A stretch of DNA of 64,000 nucleotides from Bacteroidota bacterium (GTDB lineage Bacteria; Bacteroidota; Ignavibacteria; UBA10030; UBA8401), in NCBI GenBank assembly GCA_035506275.1, contig DATJPT010000008.1, positions 248,001-312,000 of the forward strand, written 5' to 3'. The notes beneath the pieces are model-generated. The model was not told the DNA's origin, searched no databases, and was given only the letters and a program-made list of their open reading frames with translations. Shown piece by piece: positions 36,801 to 45,480 of the stretch; position 1 is the stretch's first letter; each line of letters opens with the position of its first letter. Made by a program: the position numbers and the translations under genes.

Positions 36801-37921
36801 GCGTATTGAAGAAAGTAGACATTGTTGTTGGTGTAATGGTTGATGTAATGAGAAAACTGTTTCGCCACCGGATCATAGGTCCATCCGGTCACCCCCTGGC
36901 CGTAAAAAAGAATGTAATCCTCAGCATCGAACTTCGCATTGCCGTTAGCATCAACGTAAAGAACCGGGAGCTGTGTCAGATCGGCCGCCCGCGGCTGTGT
37001 TAAGTCGGCGGGGAGCGTCACACCATTGCCGCCGTAGATCTTGATATCCCGTATCGACGGAATGCCCGTACGGTCGATGCCAAGCGCTGCCAGGTATGTC
37101 GCGTCGATCTTGTACATTCCGTCGCCTGAGATCTGGAGCTTATACCATGTCCCCGACGACAACACGCTGTTTGAAGCCGCATTCATCTTTCCTGCAGCGC
37201 TTGCCTGGAGCGAGCGTTTCACCACTGGATAGTTCAATAGAGAAGCTCGCATCCAATCGTCATCGGCCGCCGGAGCGGTGGTCCGTTCCCGCGGTCCGAA
37301 CTCCACGCGCACCACGATCCGCGAATATTTCTTTATCGTCCCCGCTTCGCCGCTGTACTGAACGGGATATATTTTCAGGTATCCGACATACGTCCCTTTG
37401 ACCATCCCTACCTTGTCGAGGAGAGCGAGCGCCGGCGGTGAATAGGATGCAAACGCTGAAGCGGACTGCTTGTAGCTCTTTCCGGCCGGGTTCGACTGGG
37501 AAGGTGAGAGCGCCGGCACCGGCGCCAGCGAAAGGCCGGCGACATTCTGGAATTCCGAACTAAGAACGGACACGCGGTTATTCCTCCGGCCCGGAAGACC
37601 GATCGCGATGGTCCGGAAACGGATGTCCGGCTTGCCGGCATCGGCGTAACTCTGCCGGGAGTTTTGCCGGAATTCGATCGTTTGGAACGTCTTCCCCTCG
37701 CTGAGGATCTTCTCTCCCGCCGTATAGCGGGGAACAAACTCCAGCGTGATCCCCCCTGCCGTCGACTCGATGACGCGCACATCCGAAAAAATTCCGGATG
37801 CACCGTTTGCCTGCAGCGCCGCAATCGGCATACAAGCCGCAACCGAGAGGAGAATTTTTCGCAACGTCCTTTTCACTTCCGGGCCTATAATAAAAAACCG
37901 AACCTCATGGTTTTCGTCCAC
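33815..37921 (-). CDS. porU: T9SS sortase PorU (C25 gingipain-like peptidase)
   Basis: 1368 residues from the GTG at 37921. A second GTG at 37876 would place a normal signal peptide (VKRTLRKILLSVAACMPIAAL) at the N-terminus and may be the true start. The C25 caspase-like domain spans about 630-985, with catalytic His874 in NYTGHGNP and Cys909 in AATCDWARYDD. PorU removes the C-terminal signal from cargo and attaches cargo to lipopolysaccharide at the cell surface. A Ig-like domain and its own tail (VYNIPDPVRSTTTFTF to GKMAIVR) end the protein, as in PorU proteins retained at the surface. It is the first gene of the operon driven by the promoter at 38056-38084. Confidence 0.94.
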   Translation of the reverse strand: MDENHEVRFFIIGPEVKRTLRKILLSVAACMPIAALQANGASGIFSDVRVIESTAGGITLEFVPRYTAGEKILSEGKTFQTIEFRQNSRQSYADAGKPDIRFRTIAIGLPGRRNNRVSVLSSEFQNVAGLSLAPVPALSPSQSNPAGKSYKQSASAFASYSPPALALLDKVGMVKGTYVGYLKIYPVQYSGEAGTIKKYSRIVVRVEFGPRERTTAPAADDDWMRASLLNYPVVKRSLQASAAGKMNAASNSVLSSGTWYKLQISGDGMYKIDATYLAALGIDRTGIPSIRDIKIYGGNGVTLPADLTQPRAADLTQLPVLYVDANGNAKFDAEDYILFYGQGVTGWTYDPVAKQFSHYINHYTNNNVYFLQYAPGTGNGLQMANEAEPSSGTPVTTAVGKVFFQEEKTNVDDSGLEWYSAPMNPNDSRVIINKLDGYIPGSIINYKYELLSHADVTAVFSIQESGNQIASVVIPGQDDATLALDIYDYALKGDGTGSAVLPSPSAGTSNLKIGYSAAGAVATGYINWIELTYQQQLAAVGDALLFTSPDNSGSVEYDLSGYSSAPFSVFDITDSVKLMSSQAQQIAGTYLFRDNLTAGKVKRYWAGTTAAYKTPSSFVRIPNTNLRGNVAGADFVIVTHHDFVSEALRLKAHKEGLPGADALKTFVVEVDTLYNEFGNGLPDPVAIRDFLEYAVNNWQLPPRYVLFFGDACFDYKNILNLDRNWVPTYETPETDYQIYTYGYDDFYTYLEPGNTATASMPSGRLAVRSLDEARLTVDRIIQYESAPPPGTWKNLITIVSDDRNVDGALDDAPNPEQADIIAENDVPKSYDLKKIYEEAYPTVIASTGRTKPAVRQAIIDQINRGTLVMNYTGHGNPKVWSHETILTRDDVGTQFFNANMPTLFVAATCDWARYDDAASQSSAEVAIVNPNGGAIGVVAPDREVYSTENFELNDQLYQYYFPADQYARTPRLGDGLLMAKNNIFSDLDNSRKYHLLGDPTLRLAVPQLVMQIDSINGKPVSGAAFDTLQALSKVTVTASVRDVNGIIQNINSDSALVNIYDAEVLDSVFDSGVVGGAWTHSFEFLVPGPTIYKGENTIHNGRVSATFIIPKDISYENKQGKVAVYFSGNGTDGRGYTTQVIVGGTAASVANDTQGPTVTIYFDTRSFRSGDLVTESPTLIVDLSDSSGINDAGSGVGHGLEAWLDGDTKGLDLTDYYTGARDNYQAGTIVYQFNGLAPGKHTLAVRAWDVYNNPTTSQVDFSVAASTSLALENVYNIPDPVRSTTTFTFQHNQLTPINVEIKIYTVAGRLIQTLSSSNYPDRFVQIPWDCRDHDGSRIANGTYLYKVVAKTVDGKFASEALGKMAIVR

Positions 37922-38283
37922 ACCAATGACGTTCGGTACAATAAAAAAGCAACTCCGTATTCAACGTCAAAGGTTTGGAACAAAAAACTTCGTTAAAACT
38001 CTTTACTAACCCTTAACAATTGCGATACGAGCTGCTCCTGCTATTTGTTTGGTAAAATATACCCAAGACGCGCTCTATTGTCAAGGAGAAATTTGATCGT
38101 GAAAGAGCGACTCGCAAGGACGAAATGAAAAAGTTCCCGAATTGTACCATTCTTCAAAAAGAGAATGAGATTCCCGATTGAACTGCGCCAGGCGAGCAAC
38201 GCCGGATTTTGAATTGCTTATCGCCCGGATTTTTAGTAAATTAGGAGGCATTGATCACAGTTTCATCCCCAAGCAAAGAAGCT
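37922..38283. other. Intergenic region between porU and glgA
   Basis: Divergent promoter region of 329-362 bases. It holds the consensus minus-strand promoter at 38056-38084 and an AGGAGG at 38243-38248 ahead of glgA. A 20-codon frame beginning near 38124 has no homology I can name and is not called. No riboswitch-like structure or tRNA is seen. Confidence 0.6.
38056..38084 (-). promoter_or_regulatory. Consensus sigma70-like promoter of the porU-porV operon
   Basis: On the minus strand: TTGACA (38079-38084, perfect), exactly 17 bases, then TATATT (38056-38061, 5/6). The predicted start near 38049 gives a leader of about 130-170 bases, depending on which porU start is used. Confidence 0.8.
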
Positions 38284-39762
38284 ATGTCGAAACCCCTCAA
38301 TATTCTTTTCGTCTCGAGTGAAGTCGAACCATTTGCCAAAACAGGGGGACTGGCGGACGTCTCCGGGACCCTTCCTCAGGTCATCAAAGATTCGGGGCAC
38401 GAAATCCGCATCATCATGCCGCGGTACGGTTCCATCAGCGAACGGAAATTCAAGCTGCACGACGTCATTCGCCTCAAAGACATCGAAGTCCCCATCGGGA
38501 GCGAATACAAAGCCGCAAACGTCAACTCGTCGTTCATCGCGAACGTCAAATCAAAAGTCCAGGTATATTTTCTAGCCAACAAGGAATTATACGAACGTCC
38601 CGGCATCTACACCAGCCCGGACAGCAAAAAGGACTATGCCGACAACGATGTCCGTTTCATCTTTTTTTGCCGGGGAGTTCTTGAGACATTGAAGCGCCTC
38701 GGATGGCAGCCGGACATCATTCACTGCAACGACTGGCAGACCGGCCTTATTCCGGCATACATCAAAACGATCTACAGCAACGACCCGTTCTTCAAGCACA
38801 TGAAGACCGTGTTCACCATTCACAACCTCGCCTACCAGGGAACATTCCCAGCGCCGTCGTTCGATAAGACGGGCCTCCCCGCATCGGAATTCACGAAAGA
38901 GGGGGTGGAGTTTTACGGGAAGTTGAATTTCATGAAGGCGGGGCTGGTCTACTCCGACGTCATCACCACCGTGAGCGAGAAGTACGCGGAAGAGATCTGC
39001 ACCTCCGAAGAATACGGCTGCGGACTCGAAGGGGTCCTGCAGAAGAAAAAGTCGCATCTGCACGGCATCATCAACGGCATCGACTACACGATCTGGAACC
39101 CCGAAACCGACGAGCACATCGTCAAGCGTTTCGACGTCAGGACGCTCGAAGGAAAGGCGGACAACAAGAGGGAGCTGCTTTCGAAATTCGGCCTCGGCTA
39201 CAAGGAGAATGTCCCCCTCATCGGCATCATCTCCCGGCTCGTCGACCAAAAAGGGCTCGACCTGATCAAAGAAATAGCCGACGAGATGATGAAGCTCGAC
39301 CTTCAGTTCGTGATGCTGGCCGCCGGTGAGAAACGTTACCAGGACTACTTCGAATCGATGCACAAGAAATTCTCGTCGAAAATGGGAATTTACATCGGCT
39401 ACAACGACGAGCTGGCGCATCTCATCGAGGCCGGTTGCGACATGTACCTGATGCCTTCACGGTACGAGCCGTGCGGGCTGAACCAGCTCTACAGCCTTAA
39501 ATACGGCACGGTCCCCGTCGTGCGCGCGACCGGAGGCCTGGAGGATACCATCCAGGATTTCGACGGCAACAGCGGCACAGGGTTCAAATTCAAAAAATAC
39601 GATTCGAAAGAGCTCCTCAAGACGATCCATCGCGCATTGAAAGTGTACCAGGACGACGCCGCGTGGAAAAAGATTATGAGGACCGGCATGCAGCAGGATT
39701 TTTCGTGGGAATCGTCGGCGAAGAAATATACGAATCTCTATAGAAATCTTGTCAAGCAATAA
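38284..39762 (+). CDS. glgA: Glycogen/starch synthase (ADP-glucose)
   Basis: The start at 38284 (MSKPLNILFVSSEVEP) matches the family. An in-frame TTG at 38251 lies only two bases after AGGAGG and is less likely, though that strong site is otherwise unexplained. The product of 492 residues is a GT5 GT-B glycosyltransferase that extends alpha-1,4-glucan from ADP-glucose. The N-terminal KTGGLADV holds the ADP-glucose-binding Lys, and the C-terminal domain has SRLVDQKGLDL and MPSRYEPCGLNQLYSL with the catalytic Glu. It is the first gene of a plus-strand run. Other glycogen genes (glgB, glgC) are not nearby. Confidence 0.95.
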   Translation: MSKPLNILFVSSEVEPFAKTGGLADVSGTLPQVIKDSGHEIRIIMPRYGSISERKFKLHDVIRLKDIEVPIGSEYKAANVNSSFIANVKSKVQVYFLANKELYERPGIYTSPDSKKDYADNDVRFIFFCRGVLETLKRLGWQPDIIHCNDWQTGLIPAYIKTIYSNDPFFKHMKTVFTIHNLAYQGTFPAPSFDKTGLPASEFTKEGVEFYGKLNFMKAGLVYSDVITTVSEKYAEEICTSEEYGCGLEGVLQKKKSHLHGIINGIDYTIWNPETDEHIVKRFDVRTLEGKADNKRELLSKFGLGYKENVPLIGIISRLVDQKGLDLIKEIADEMMKLDLQFVMLAAGEKRYQDYFESMHKKFSSKMGIYIGYNDELAHLIEAGCDMYLMPSRYEPCGLNQLYSLKYGTVPVVRATGGLEDTIQDFDGNSGTGFKFKKYDSKELLKTIHRALKVYQDDAAWKKIMRTGMQQDFSWESSAKKYTNLYRNLVKQ

Positions 39763-39768
39763 ACGCCG

Positions 39769-40374
39769 ATGACCCAATCCGATATTGCGGTGTTCCTCGA
39801 TCGCGACGGAACCGTCAACGTGGAAGAGAAATTCATCGCATCGGCAGAACAGCTCCGCCTCATTCCCCGCAGCGCACGAGCCATCCGAGAACTCAACGAT
39901 CTGGGAGCGAAGGTTTTCATCATTACCAATCAGTCGGGCGTGGCGCGCGGATACTTCTCCGAGGATGCGGTGCACGAGGTCAACGAAGCGCTCAAGGCGC
40001 TGTTGAAGAAGGAAGGCGCGGCCGTCGACGATTTTTTTTACTGCCCTCACCTTCCGGGAGCAGCGGACAAACGATACGACGTCGTCTGCGACTGCCGGAA
40101 GCCGAAACCGGGAATGCTCCATCAAGCCCGCGACAGGTACGGCATCGACCTTCGCCGATCTTTTGTCATCGGCGACCGGTGCGTCGACGTCGGAGCCGGT
40201 AAAGCGGTCGGCGCCGGGACCGTGATGGTGATGACGGGATACGGAGCCGAGGACATTCCCAACTGCCGAAACCTGCCGGATTTCGTCGCACCCGACCTGT
40301 TTGACGGCGTCCAGTACGTCAAGGAAACAATTGCGGCCAGGAGCCGCTCATTCACTCAGTCCTCTCCAGCATGA
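39769..40374 (+). CDS. GmhB-like HAD phosphatase (D-glycero-D-manno-heptose 1,7-bisphosphate 7-phosphatase type)
   Basis: 201 residues, HAD superfamily with the DXD motif FLDRDGTVN (10-18), IITNQSG (motif II) and the zinc-binding cluster CPHLPG...CDCRKPKPGML typical of GmhB, followed by IGDRCVDVGAGKAVG (motif IV). GmhB removes a phosphate in ADP-heptose synthesis for lipopolysaccharide; histidinol-phosphatase is the closest alternative. The lptF/lptG pair in this window implies an LPS-like outer layer, which fits. It begins seven bases after glgA and overlaps the following lipoprotein gene by 4 bases. Confidence 0.87.
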   Translation: MTQSDIAVFLDRDGTVNVEEKFIASAEQLRLIPRSARAIRELNDLGAKVFIITNQSGVARGYFSEDAVHEVNEALKALLKKEGAAVDDFFYCPHLPGAADKRYDVVCDCRKPKPGMLHQARDRYGIDLRRSFVIGDRCVDVGAGKAVGAGTVMVMTGYGAEDIPNCRNLPDFVAPDLFDGVQYVKETIAARSRSFTQSSPA

Positions 40375-41573
40375 ACGCGTTGCAGAAGTCATACCCTGTC
40401 ATTTTTATTATTCTTATGTTGATGAACGGATGCAGCCAGAGCCCGACGTCGGTCGGTGCCAAGCTGATCCCGGGGAGCGCCAGATACAGCTCTCATGACA
40501 CGACCATCGCTGCGGTCGGCGATACGTCATTCAAGTTTTCCCAGGCTAATGGGTCCGGCGCAAGCCTCCTGGTCGGAAATTACGCATCAGTGAACGCGAC
40601 GTCGCTCCTCCTCTTCGCGGCGTACCTTCCGGATACGCTCACGACAGTACAGATCGATACCGCTGAACTGACGCTGACATCAAATTACGGATGGCACGTC
40701 TCGCTTCCCCCTGTCCCAGCTCAATTTCAGATTAAGGAAGTTCTATCATCGTGGTCGTCGTCGACGGTGACGGTCGACTCTTTAAGTACCATCGCCATGG
40801 CGCCGACCAATTCCGCACTTGTCACGATCACAAGCCAGGATACGCTGAGCTCCACGCTGGCGATCGTTACGCAAATCGATACCTCCCTCGTACGCCGATG
40901 GATCAATATCTCTGCCGACACCCTGCTGCCGAGGTTTTTCAGCCTCGCGCTTGTTCCCGCCCCGGGAACGGTGAACTGCGGCGTGTGGGGTTTCTCTAGT
41001 TTCAACAGCAGCACGCCGCCGACATTGACCATCATCTATGAGAAGAACGGAGTGAAGGATTCGACGAGCCTCACGAACGGCGTCGGAACCTTTCTTGCTG
41101 CGAGCAGTCCCATCCTGGCTTCGGCGGGGATACAAACCCAGGGGGGGATCTCCGAATACAGCATTATCAAATTCAACCTCAAGCCGCCGCTCTTCGATTC
41201 CGTGGCGTCAAACAGAATCATCGTCAACAATGCGACGATGTCCCTGACGCTGAAAAATTCCCAAAGCTCGGTCGGCTACGGTTCGATCGACAGCGTTGTA
41301 GCGTACCTTGCGGGAAGCGCAACACAGCTCGACTCGGTGGGGAGCTCTTATTACGGGTACGGCTACCGCAAGGACACGAGCCAGACAACCAACAGCGTGT
41401 ACATTTTCAACATCACCTCGATGGTGCAGCAATGGATCAACGTCCCCAGCGGCAATTTCGGCGCCGAGCTGCGCGCATTGGGAGGCAGTTCGAACGTCGA
41501 CAGGCATGTATTCTATTCTTCGGCAGATTCGGTGTATGGACCTAAACTCTCCATCACGTACACAAAAAAGTAA
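40371..41573 (+). CDS. Lipoprotein with DNRLRE-like beta domains
   Basis: 400 residues. The signal ends in a lipobox (LMLMNGC, Cys21), so the protein is lipid-anchored. Two similar parts follow, each with IDTAELTLT- or IVNNATMSLTLKN-like strands and a later VQQWIN or VRRWIN Trp-containing strand, the pattern of DNRLRE/CBM96-type repeats often found in surface proteins of this phylum. No enzyme motif is seen. It lies between the GmhB-like gene (overlap) and an outer membrane protein gene three bases downstream, suggesting a shared envelope function. Confidence 0.75.
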   Translation: MNALQKSYPVIFIILMLMNGCSQSPTSVGAKLIPGSARYSSHDTTIAAVGDTSFKFSQANGSGASLLVGNYASVNATSLLLFAAYLPDTLTTVQIDTAELTLTSNYGWHVSLPPVPAQFQIKEVLSSWSSSTVTVDSLSTIAMAPTNSALVTITSQDTLSSTLAIVTQIDTSLVRRWINISADTLLPRFFSLALVPAPGTVNCGVWGFSSFNSSTPPTLTIIYEKNGVKDSTSLTNGVGTFLAASSPILASAGIQTQGGISEYSIIKFNLKPPLFDSVASNRIIVNNATMSLTLKNSQSSVGYGSIDSVVAYLAGSATQLDSVGSSYYGYGYRKDTSQTTNSVYIFNITSMVQQWINVPSGNFGAELRALGGSSNVDRHVFYSSADSVYGPKLSITYTKK

Positions 41574-41576
41574 TCT

Positions 41577-42836
41577 TTGGCGATGAAAACGGTAAAGTTT
41601 TTCTTTTTGCTTGTTGCAGTTGCCGGAACATCCCTCCCTCTCTTGGCCGGGAACGGCTCAATTTACTCGAGCTTCGGCGTGGGGGATATCATCAACTACG
41701 GAGGGATCCGTTCGTTTGCCATGGGGGGCACGGGCATTGCGTCGCTCGCCGACGGAACGGTCAACGAATTGAACCCGGCCGGCCTCGGACAACTGACGCG
41801 GACGCAGTATGCCGGAGAGGTCCAGTACCAGGGATATTCCATGAGCGACGGAACAGCGTCGACGTTTTTGAGTTCGGGGAATTTCCAATCGGCCGCTCTT
41901 GCCTTTCCGGTCTACAGTGAGTATGGCATCGGCTTCGCATTCAGCGTCACGCCGTTCAGCCGGCGGGCGTACGACGTGATCGACAAGCAATCGAATCCGG
42001 GAATTACCCAGACGTTCACCGGCAGCGGCGGATTGTCATCGGCGCAATTCGGCTTTTCGTTCTCGCCGGTTCAGGATCTCTACTTCGGCGTGACGACGCA
42101 TTATTTGTTCGGAAATTTTGACGACGTCCAGGAGATCGAATACGACAGCCTCGGTTATTTCACCACGAACGGGGACAAAAATATCTCGACCGATGGATTT
42201 GCGTTCACCGTGGGAGGCCTGTTCTCCGGGCTCGACAAGGCGCTGGGGATCTCGAAAGAAAAGCACCTGAATATCGGGGCGACCTTTTTTTCGGGAGCGA
42301 CCTTAAAATCCGACGGCCAGATCTTCCAGAATTTTTCAACGGTGGCGGATACGACGGACTCCATCTCCACGACAACGAAGATCCCTCTCGGTTTCGCTCT
42401 CGGTCTTGAGTACGATGTGCGGAACAATTTTATCCTCACGGGAGATTTCCAGTATCAGCAGTGGAGCCGGTATACGTATATGGGAGTGCATCCGCCTGAG
42501 ATTCAAAACAGCATGCGCGTCGGCGTCGGGGCAGAATTCCTTCCGACAAGATCGCTTTCGGAGCCCTACTATCGCCAGGTGACATACCGCGTCGGAGGGT
42601 ATATGGATCAATCCTATCTCAAACTGAACGGCCAGGCGATCGACGATTATTTTATTACGGGCGGGATCAGCGTCCCCGTCTTTTCTACTCCGGGGAGCGA
42701 GGCGCGGCTCAACATCGGACTCGAGCACGGAATTCGCGGTACGACATCGAACGGACTTGAACGCGACGCCATCACACGCGTCACGGTCTCATTAACAGGC
42801 AGCGACACCTGGTTCATTGTTCCGGAGGTTCAATAG
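41577..42836 (+). CDS. Outer membrane beta-barrel protein, FadL/OmpP1-like
   Basis: 419 residues with a signal peptide (about 1-25). The start of the mature protein, YSSFGVGDIINYGGIRSFAMGGTGIASLADGTVNELNPAGLG, matches the pattern AMGGAGxA...NPAGL shared by FadL and PorV/PorQ-like proteins. The rest is amphipathic barrel strands. It probably forms an outer membrane channel or a T9SS/gliding-associated surface barrel. The tandem lipoprotein upstream may be its partner. The substrate is unknown. Confidence 0.8.
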   Translation: MAMKTVKFFFLLVAVAGTSLPLLAGNGSIYSSFGVGDIINYGGIRSFAMGGTGIASLADGTVNELNPAGLGQLTRTQYAGEVQYQGYSMSDGTASTFLSSGNFQSAALAFPVYSEYGIGFAFSVTPFSRRAYDVIDKQSNPGITQTFTGSGGLSSAQFGFSFSPVQDLYFGVTTHYLFGNFDDVQEIEYDSLGYFTTNGDKNISTDGFAFTVGGLFSGLDKALGISKEKHLNIGATFFSGATLKSDGQIFQNFSTVADTTDSISTTTKIPLGFALGLEYDVRNNFILTGDFQYQQWSRYTYMGVHPPEIQNSMRVGVGAEFLPTRSLSEPYYRQVTYRVGGYMDQSYLKLNGQAIDDYFITGGISVPVFSTPGSEARLNIGLEHGIRGTTSNGLERDAITRVTVSLTGSDTWFIVPEVQ

Positions 42837-42839
42837 ACT

Positions 42840-43277
42840 ATGATTGCACTCGCCAGCGACCACGCCGGATTTTCCTACAAGGAAAAAATTAAAACGGTGC
42901 TCAACGAACTACAGCTCCCGTTCACCGATTTCGGCGCCACCTCGAACGAATCGACGGACTATCCCGACTACGGCCACGCGGCGGCGTCGGCGGTCTCGAA
43001 CGGGACATGCGACAGAGGAATTCTGGTGTGCGGAACGGGCATCGGCATGTCGATCGTCGCGAACAAGCACAAGGGGGTGCGGGCGGCGGCATGTGAAACG
43101 ATCGAAGCTGCGGAGTTATCGCGCAAACACAATGACGCCAATATCCTTTGCATCGGGGAACGGCTTACGACATGGGATGAAGCCCAGTCGATCGTAAGAA
43201 TTTTTCTCAGGACAGATTTTGAGGGAGGTCGCCACGAACGGAGGGTCGCAAAGATCCATTCCCTCACGTCGTGCTGA
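42840..43277 (+). CDS. rpiB: Ribose-5-phosphate isomerase B
   Basis: 145 residues, normal length. It interconverts ribose-5-phosphate and ribulose-5-phosphate in the pentose phosphate pathway. Motifs are ALASDHAGFSYKE, the CGTGIGMSIVANK loop with the active-site Cys, and KHNDANILCIGERLT. It begins three bases after the outer membrane gene. A 71-base gap with no clear regulatory structure precedes glyA. Confidence 0.95.
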   Translation: MIALASDHAGFSYKEKIKTVLNELQLPFTDFGATSNESTDYPDYGHAAASAVSNGTCDRGILVCGTGIGMSIVANKHKGVRAAACETIEAAELSRKHNDANILCIGERLTTWDEAQSIVRIFLRTDFEGGRHERRVAKIHSLTSC

Positions 43278-43348
43278 TCCCCGTCCACATGCTTCGCCGG
43301 TGACACCGCAGAAGCTTCTATTCATACCGATCGTTCAACGAGACCATT

Positions 43349-44644
43349 ATGAATCAACTCCATTCCACCGATTCCGAAGTTTATTCCGCGATCAAAAATG
43401 AACTCCACCGGCAGAACACCAAGCTCGAACTGATCGCTTCGGAAAACTTTGTCAGCCCTGCCGTTCTCGAGGCGGCCGGCTGCATCATGACGAACAAGTA
43501 TGCCGAAGGATACCCCAGCAAGCGGTACTACGGCGGCTGCGAGTACGTCGACGTCGTCGAAGACCTCGCGCGGACGCGCGTGAAAGCGCTGTTCGGCGCT
43601 GAGTACGCCAACGTGCAGCCGCATTCGGGTTCGCAGGCGAACATGGCCGTCTATTTCACCTTCATCAAACCGGGGGACGCGGTGCTCGGGATGAACCTTT
43701 CCCACGGCGGACATTTGACGCACGGCTCGCCGGTGAATTTTTCCGGACAATTCTATAAGTTCTCCGCGTACGGAGTCTCAAAAGAGACCGGACAGATCGA
43801 TTACAACGAAGTGGAAGACACGGCAAAGCGCGAACTTCCGAAACTGATCACGGTCGGGGCGAGCGCCTATTCGCGAAACATCGATTACAAAAAATTCCGG
43901 GAAATCGCGGACAGGGTCGGGGCCTTTCTCTTCGCCGACATCGCCCACCCGGCAGGGCTCATCGCATCGAAACTTCTGAACGACCCCATCCCCCACTGCC
44001 ACGTCGTAACATCGACGACGCACAAGACTCTCCGCGGTCCCCGCGGAGGCATCATCCTCGTGGGAAAGGATTTCGAGAACCCGTTCGGCATCGTGGCGCC
44101 GAAGTCGGGGAGAACAAAAATGATCTCCGAACTGCTCGACTCGATGGTGATCCCGGGAATCCAGGGGGGCCCCTTGATGCACATTATCGCGGCAAAGGCC
44201 GTGGCGTTCAAAGAGGCCCTCGAGCCGGGGTTCAGAGAGTATTCGAAACAGGTCATCAAGAATGCGCACGCCCTCGCCGAAGCGATGGTCGGTAAGGGAT
44301 ACAACATCATTTCGGGAGGGACCGACAATCACCTGATGCTCATCGACCTTCGTAACAAAAACGTAACGGGAAAAGACGCGCAGGAAGCCCTCGATGCCTC
44401 GGGAATTACCGTCAACAAAAATGCAGTTCCTTTCGACGACAAATCCCCTCTCATTACCAGCGGGATTCGCGTCGGGACCCCCGCACTGACGACCCGGGGG
44501 ATGAACGAATCCGAGATGCGAACCGTCGCATCGCTGATCGATCAAGTGCTCAGCAGTCCCGGAAAAACGGACGTGCACGAATCTGTGAAGAAGAAAGTCG
44601 CCGACCTCTGCGGCGGTTTCCCGCTCTATAAAGAGATGGCATAA
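43349..44644 (+). CDS. glyA: Serine hydroxymethyltransferase
   Basis: 431 residues, PLP enzyme converting serine and tetrahydrofolate into glycine and methylene-THF. Conserved features are [12 protein letters not shown] near the N-terminus, [10 protein letters not shown], and [15 protein letters not shown] with Lys226 as the Schiff-base lysine. Length and motif order are normal. The 77 bases that separate it from tatC show no terminator. Confidence 0.97.
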   Translation: MNQLHSTDSEVYSAIKNELHRQNTKLELIASENFVSPAVLEAAGCIMTNKYAEGYPSKRYYGGCEYVDVVEDLARTRVKALFGAEYANVQPHSGSQANMAVYFTFIKPGDAVLGMNLSHGGHLTHGSPVNFSGQFYKFSAYGVSKETGQIDYNEVEDTAKRELPKLITVGASAYSRNIDYKKFREIADRVGAFLFADIAHPAGLIASKLLNDPIPHCHVVTSTTHKTLRGPRGGIILVGKDFENPFGIVAPKSGRTKMISELLDSMVIPGIQGGPLMHIIAAKAVAFKEALEPGFREYSKQVIKNAHALAEAMVGKGYNIISGGTDNHLMLIDLRNKNVTGKDAQEALDASGITVNKNAVPFDDKSPLITSGIRVGTPALTTRGMNESEMRTVASLIDQVLSSPGKTDVHESVKKKVADLCGGFPLYKEMA

Positions 44645-44721
44645 GCGGGCTAGGCAACGTCGAAGAAAAAATTCCACCTTTTAATTTAATTCTCTAACGG
44701 ACGCTCCGCGTCCCATCGTCT

Positions 44722-45480
44722 ATGGCAGAAGAACAGGCAGGAACCGAGAGCAACGCACGCGAGATGTCGTTTTTCGACCATCTCGAAGAGCTCCGGTGGA
44801 GGATCATCAAGGGACTCAGCGCACTCGTCGTCGCGTCCATTGCCTGCGCGTTCTTCTCGGATTTTCTTGTGCAGGATCTCCTGCTTGGTCCTTTGCGTGC
44901 GGCCCATCTGAAGGTGCAGGTGCTTACGCCGTACGGGATCATGGTGCTGTACATGGAAGTGATCCTGTTTGCGGGGCTCATCCTGAGCATGCCGGTCCTG
45001 CTGTACCAACTCTGGAAGTTCATCGCTCCCGGCTTGATGCCCAACGAGCGGCAGTACATCTGGCGGATCGTCTTTTTTACGTCGTTCTGCTTCCTCGCCG
45101 GAGTCGTTTTCGGATACTTCATCCTGGTCCCGACAGCGCTGACATTCTTCGCGGGCTTCGGTACGCAGAATATCGACCTGAACATTGCGGCGGATAAATA
45201 TATCAGCTTTATCATGAGCCTGGTGGTCGGCGCAGGATTGGTCTTCGAGCTGCCGATGATCTCGTACTTCCTGACCAAGCTCGGTTTCCTGACGCCGGCG
45301 TTCATGCGGCATTATCGCCGCCATGCGATCGTGGTCATCCTGATTATTGCCGCCATCGTCACACCGACGCCGGATATCGTCACACAAAGTCTGCTGGCGG
45401 CGCCGATGTTCGTCCTGTACGAGATCAGCATCATCGTCTCGAAATTCGCCCAGAAGAAAGACCCGGAAACCGCCTCATGA
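44722..45480 (+). CDS. tatC: Sec-independent protein translocase TatC
   Basis: 252 residues with six predicted membrane segments, the core receptor of the Tat pathway for folded proteins. Typical features are MSFFDHLEELRWRIIKG at the start, the first periplasmic loop after segment one, FVFELPMISYFLTKLGF-like sequence in segment five, and AAIVTPTPDIVTQSLLAAPM near the end. TatA/B partners are not in this window. It overlaps the prenyltransferase gene by 4 bases (ATGA). Confidence 0.95.
   Translation: MAEEQAGTESNAREMSFFDHLEELRWRIIKGLSALVVASIACAFFSDFLVQDLLLGPLRAAHLKVQVLTPYGIMVLYMEVILFAGLILSMPVLLYQLWKFIAPGLMPNERQYIWRIVFFTSFCFLAGVVFGYFILVPTALTFFAGFGTQNIDLNIAADKYISFIMSLVVGAGLVFELPMISYFLTKLGFLTPAFMRHYRRHAIVVILIIAAIVTPTPDIVTQSLLAAPMFVLYEISIIVSKFAQKKDPETAS

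Noticed and set aside
38124..38190. 20-codon frame upstream of glgA
   Set aside because: Too short, no clear family, and the ribosome-like AAGGAC is weak; a chance frame is more likely.
43278..43348. Glycine riboswitch or other aptamer before glyA
   Set aside because: The 71-base gap is too short and shows no conserved aptamer core or paired stems.
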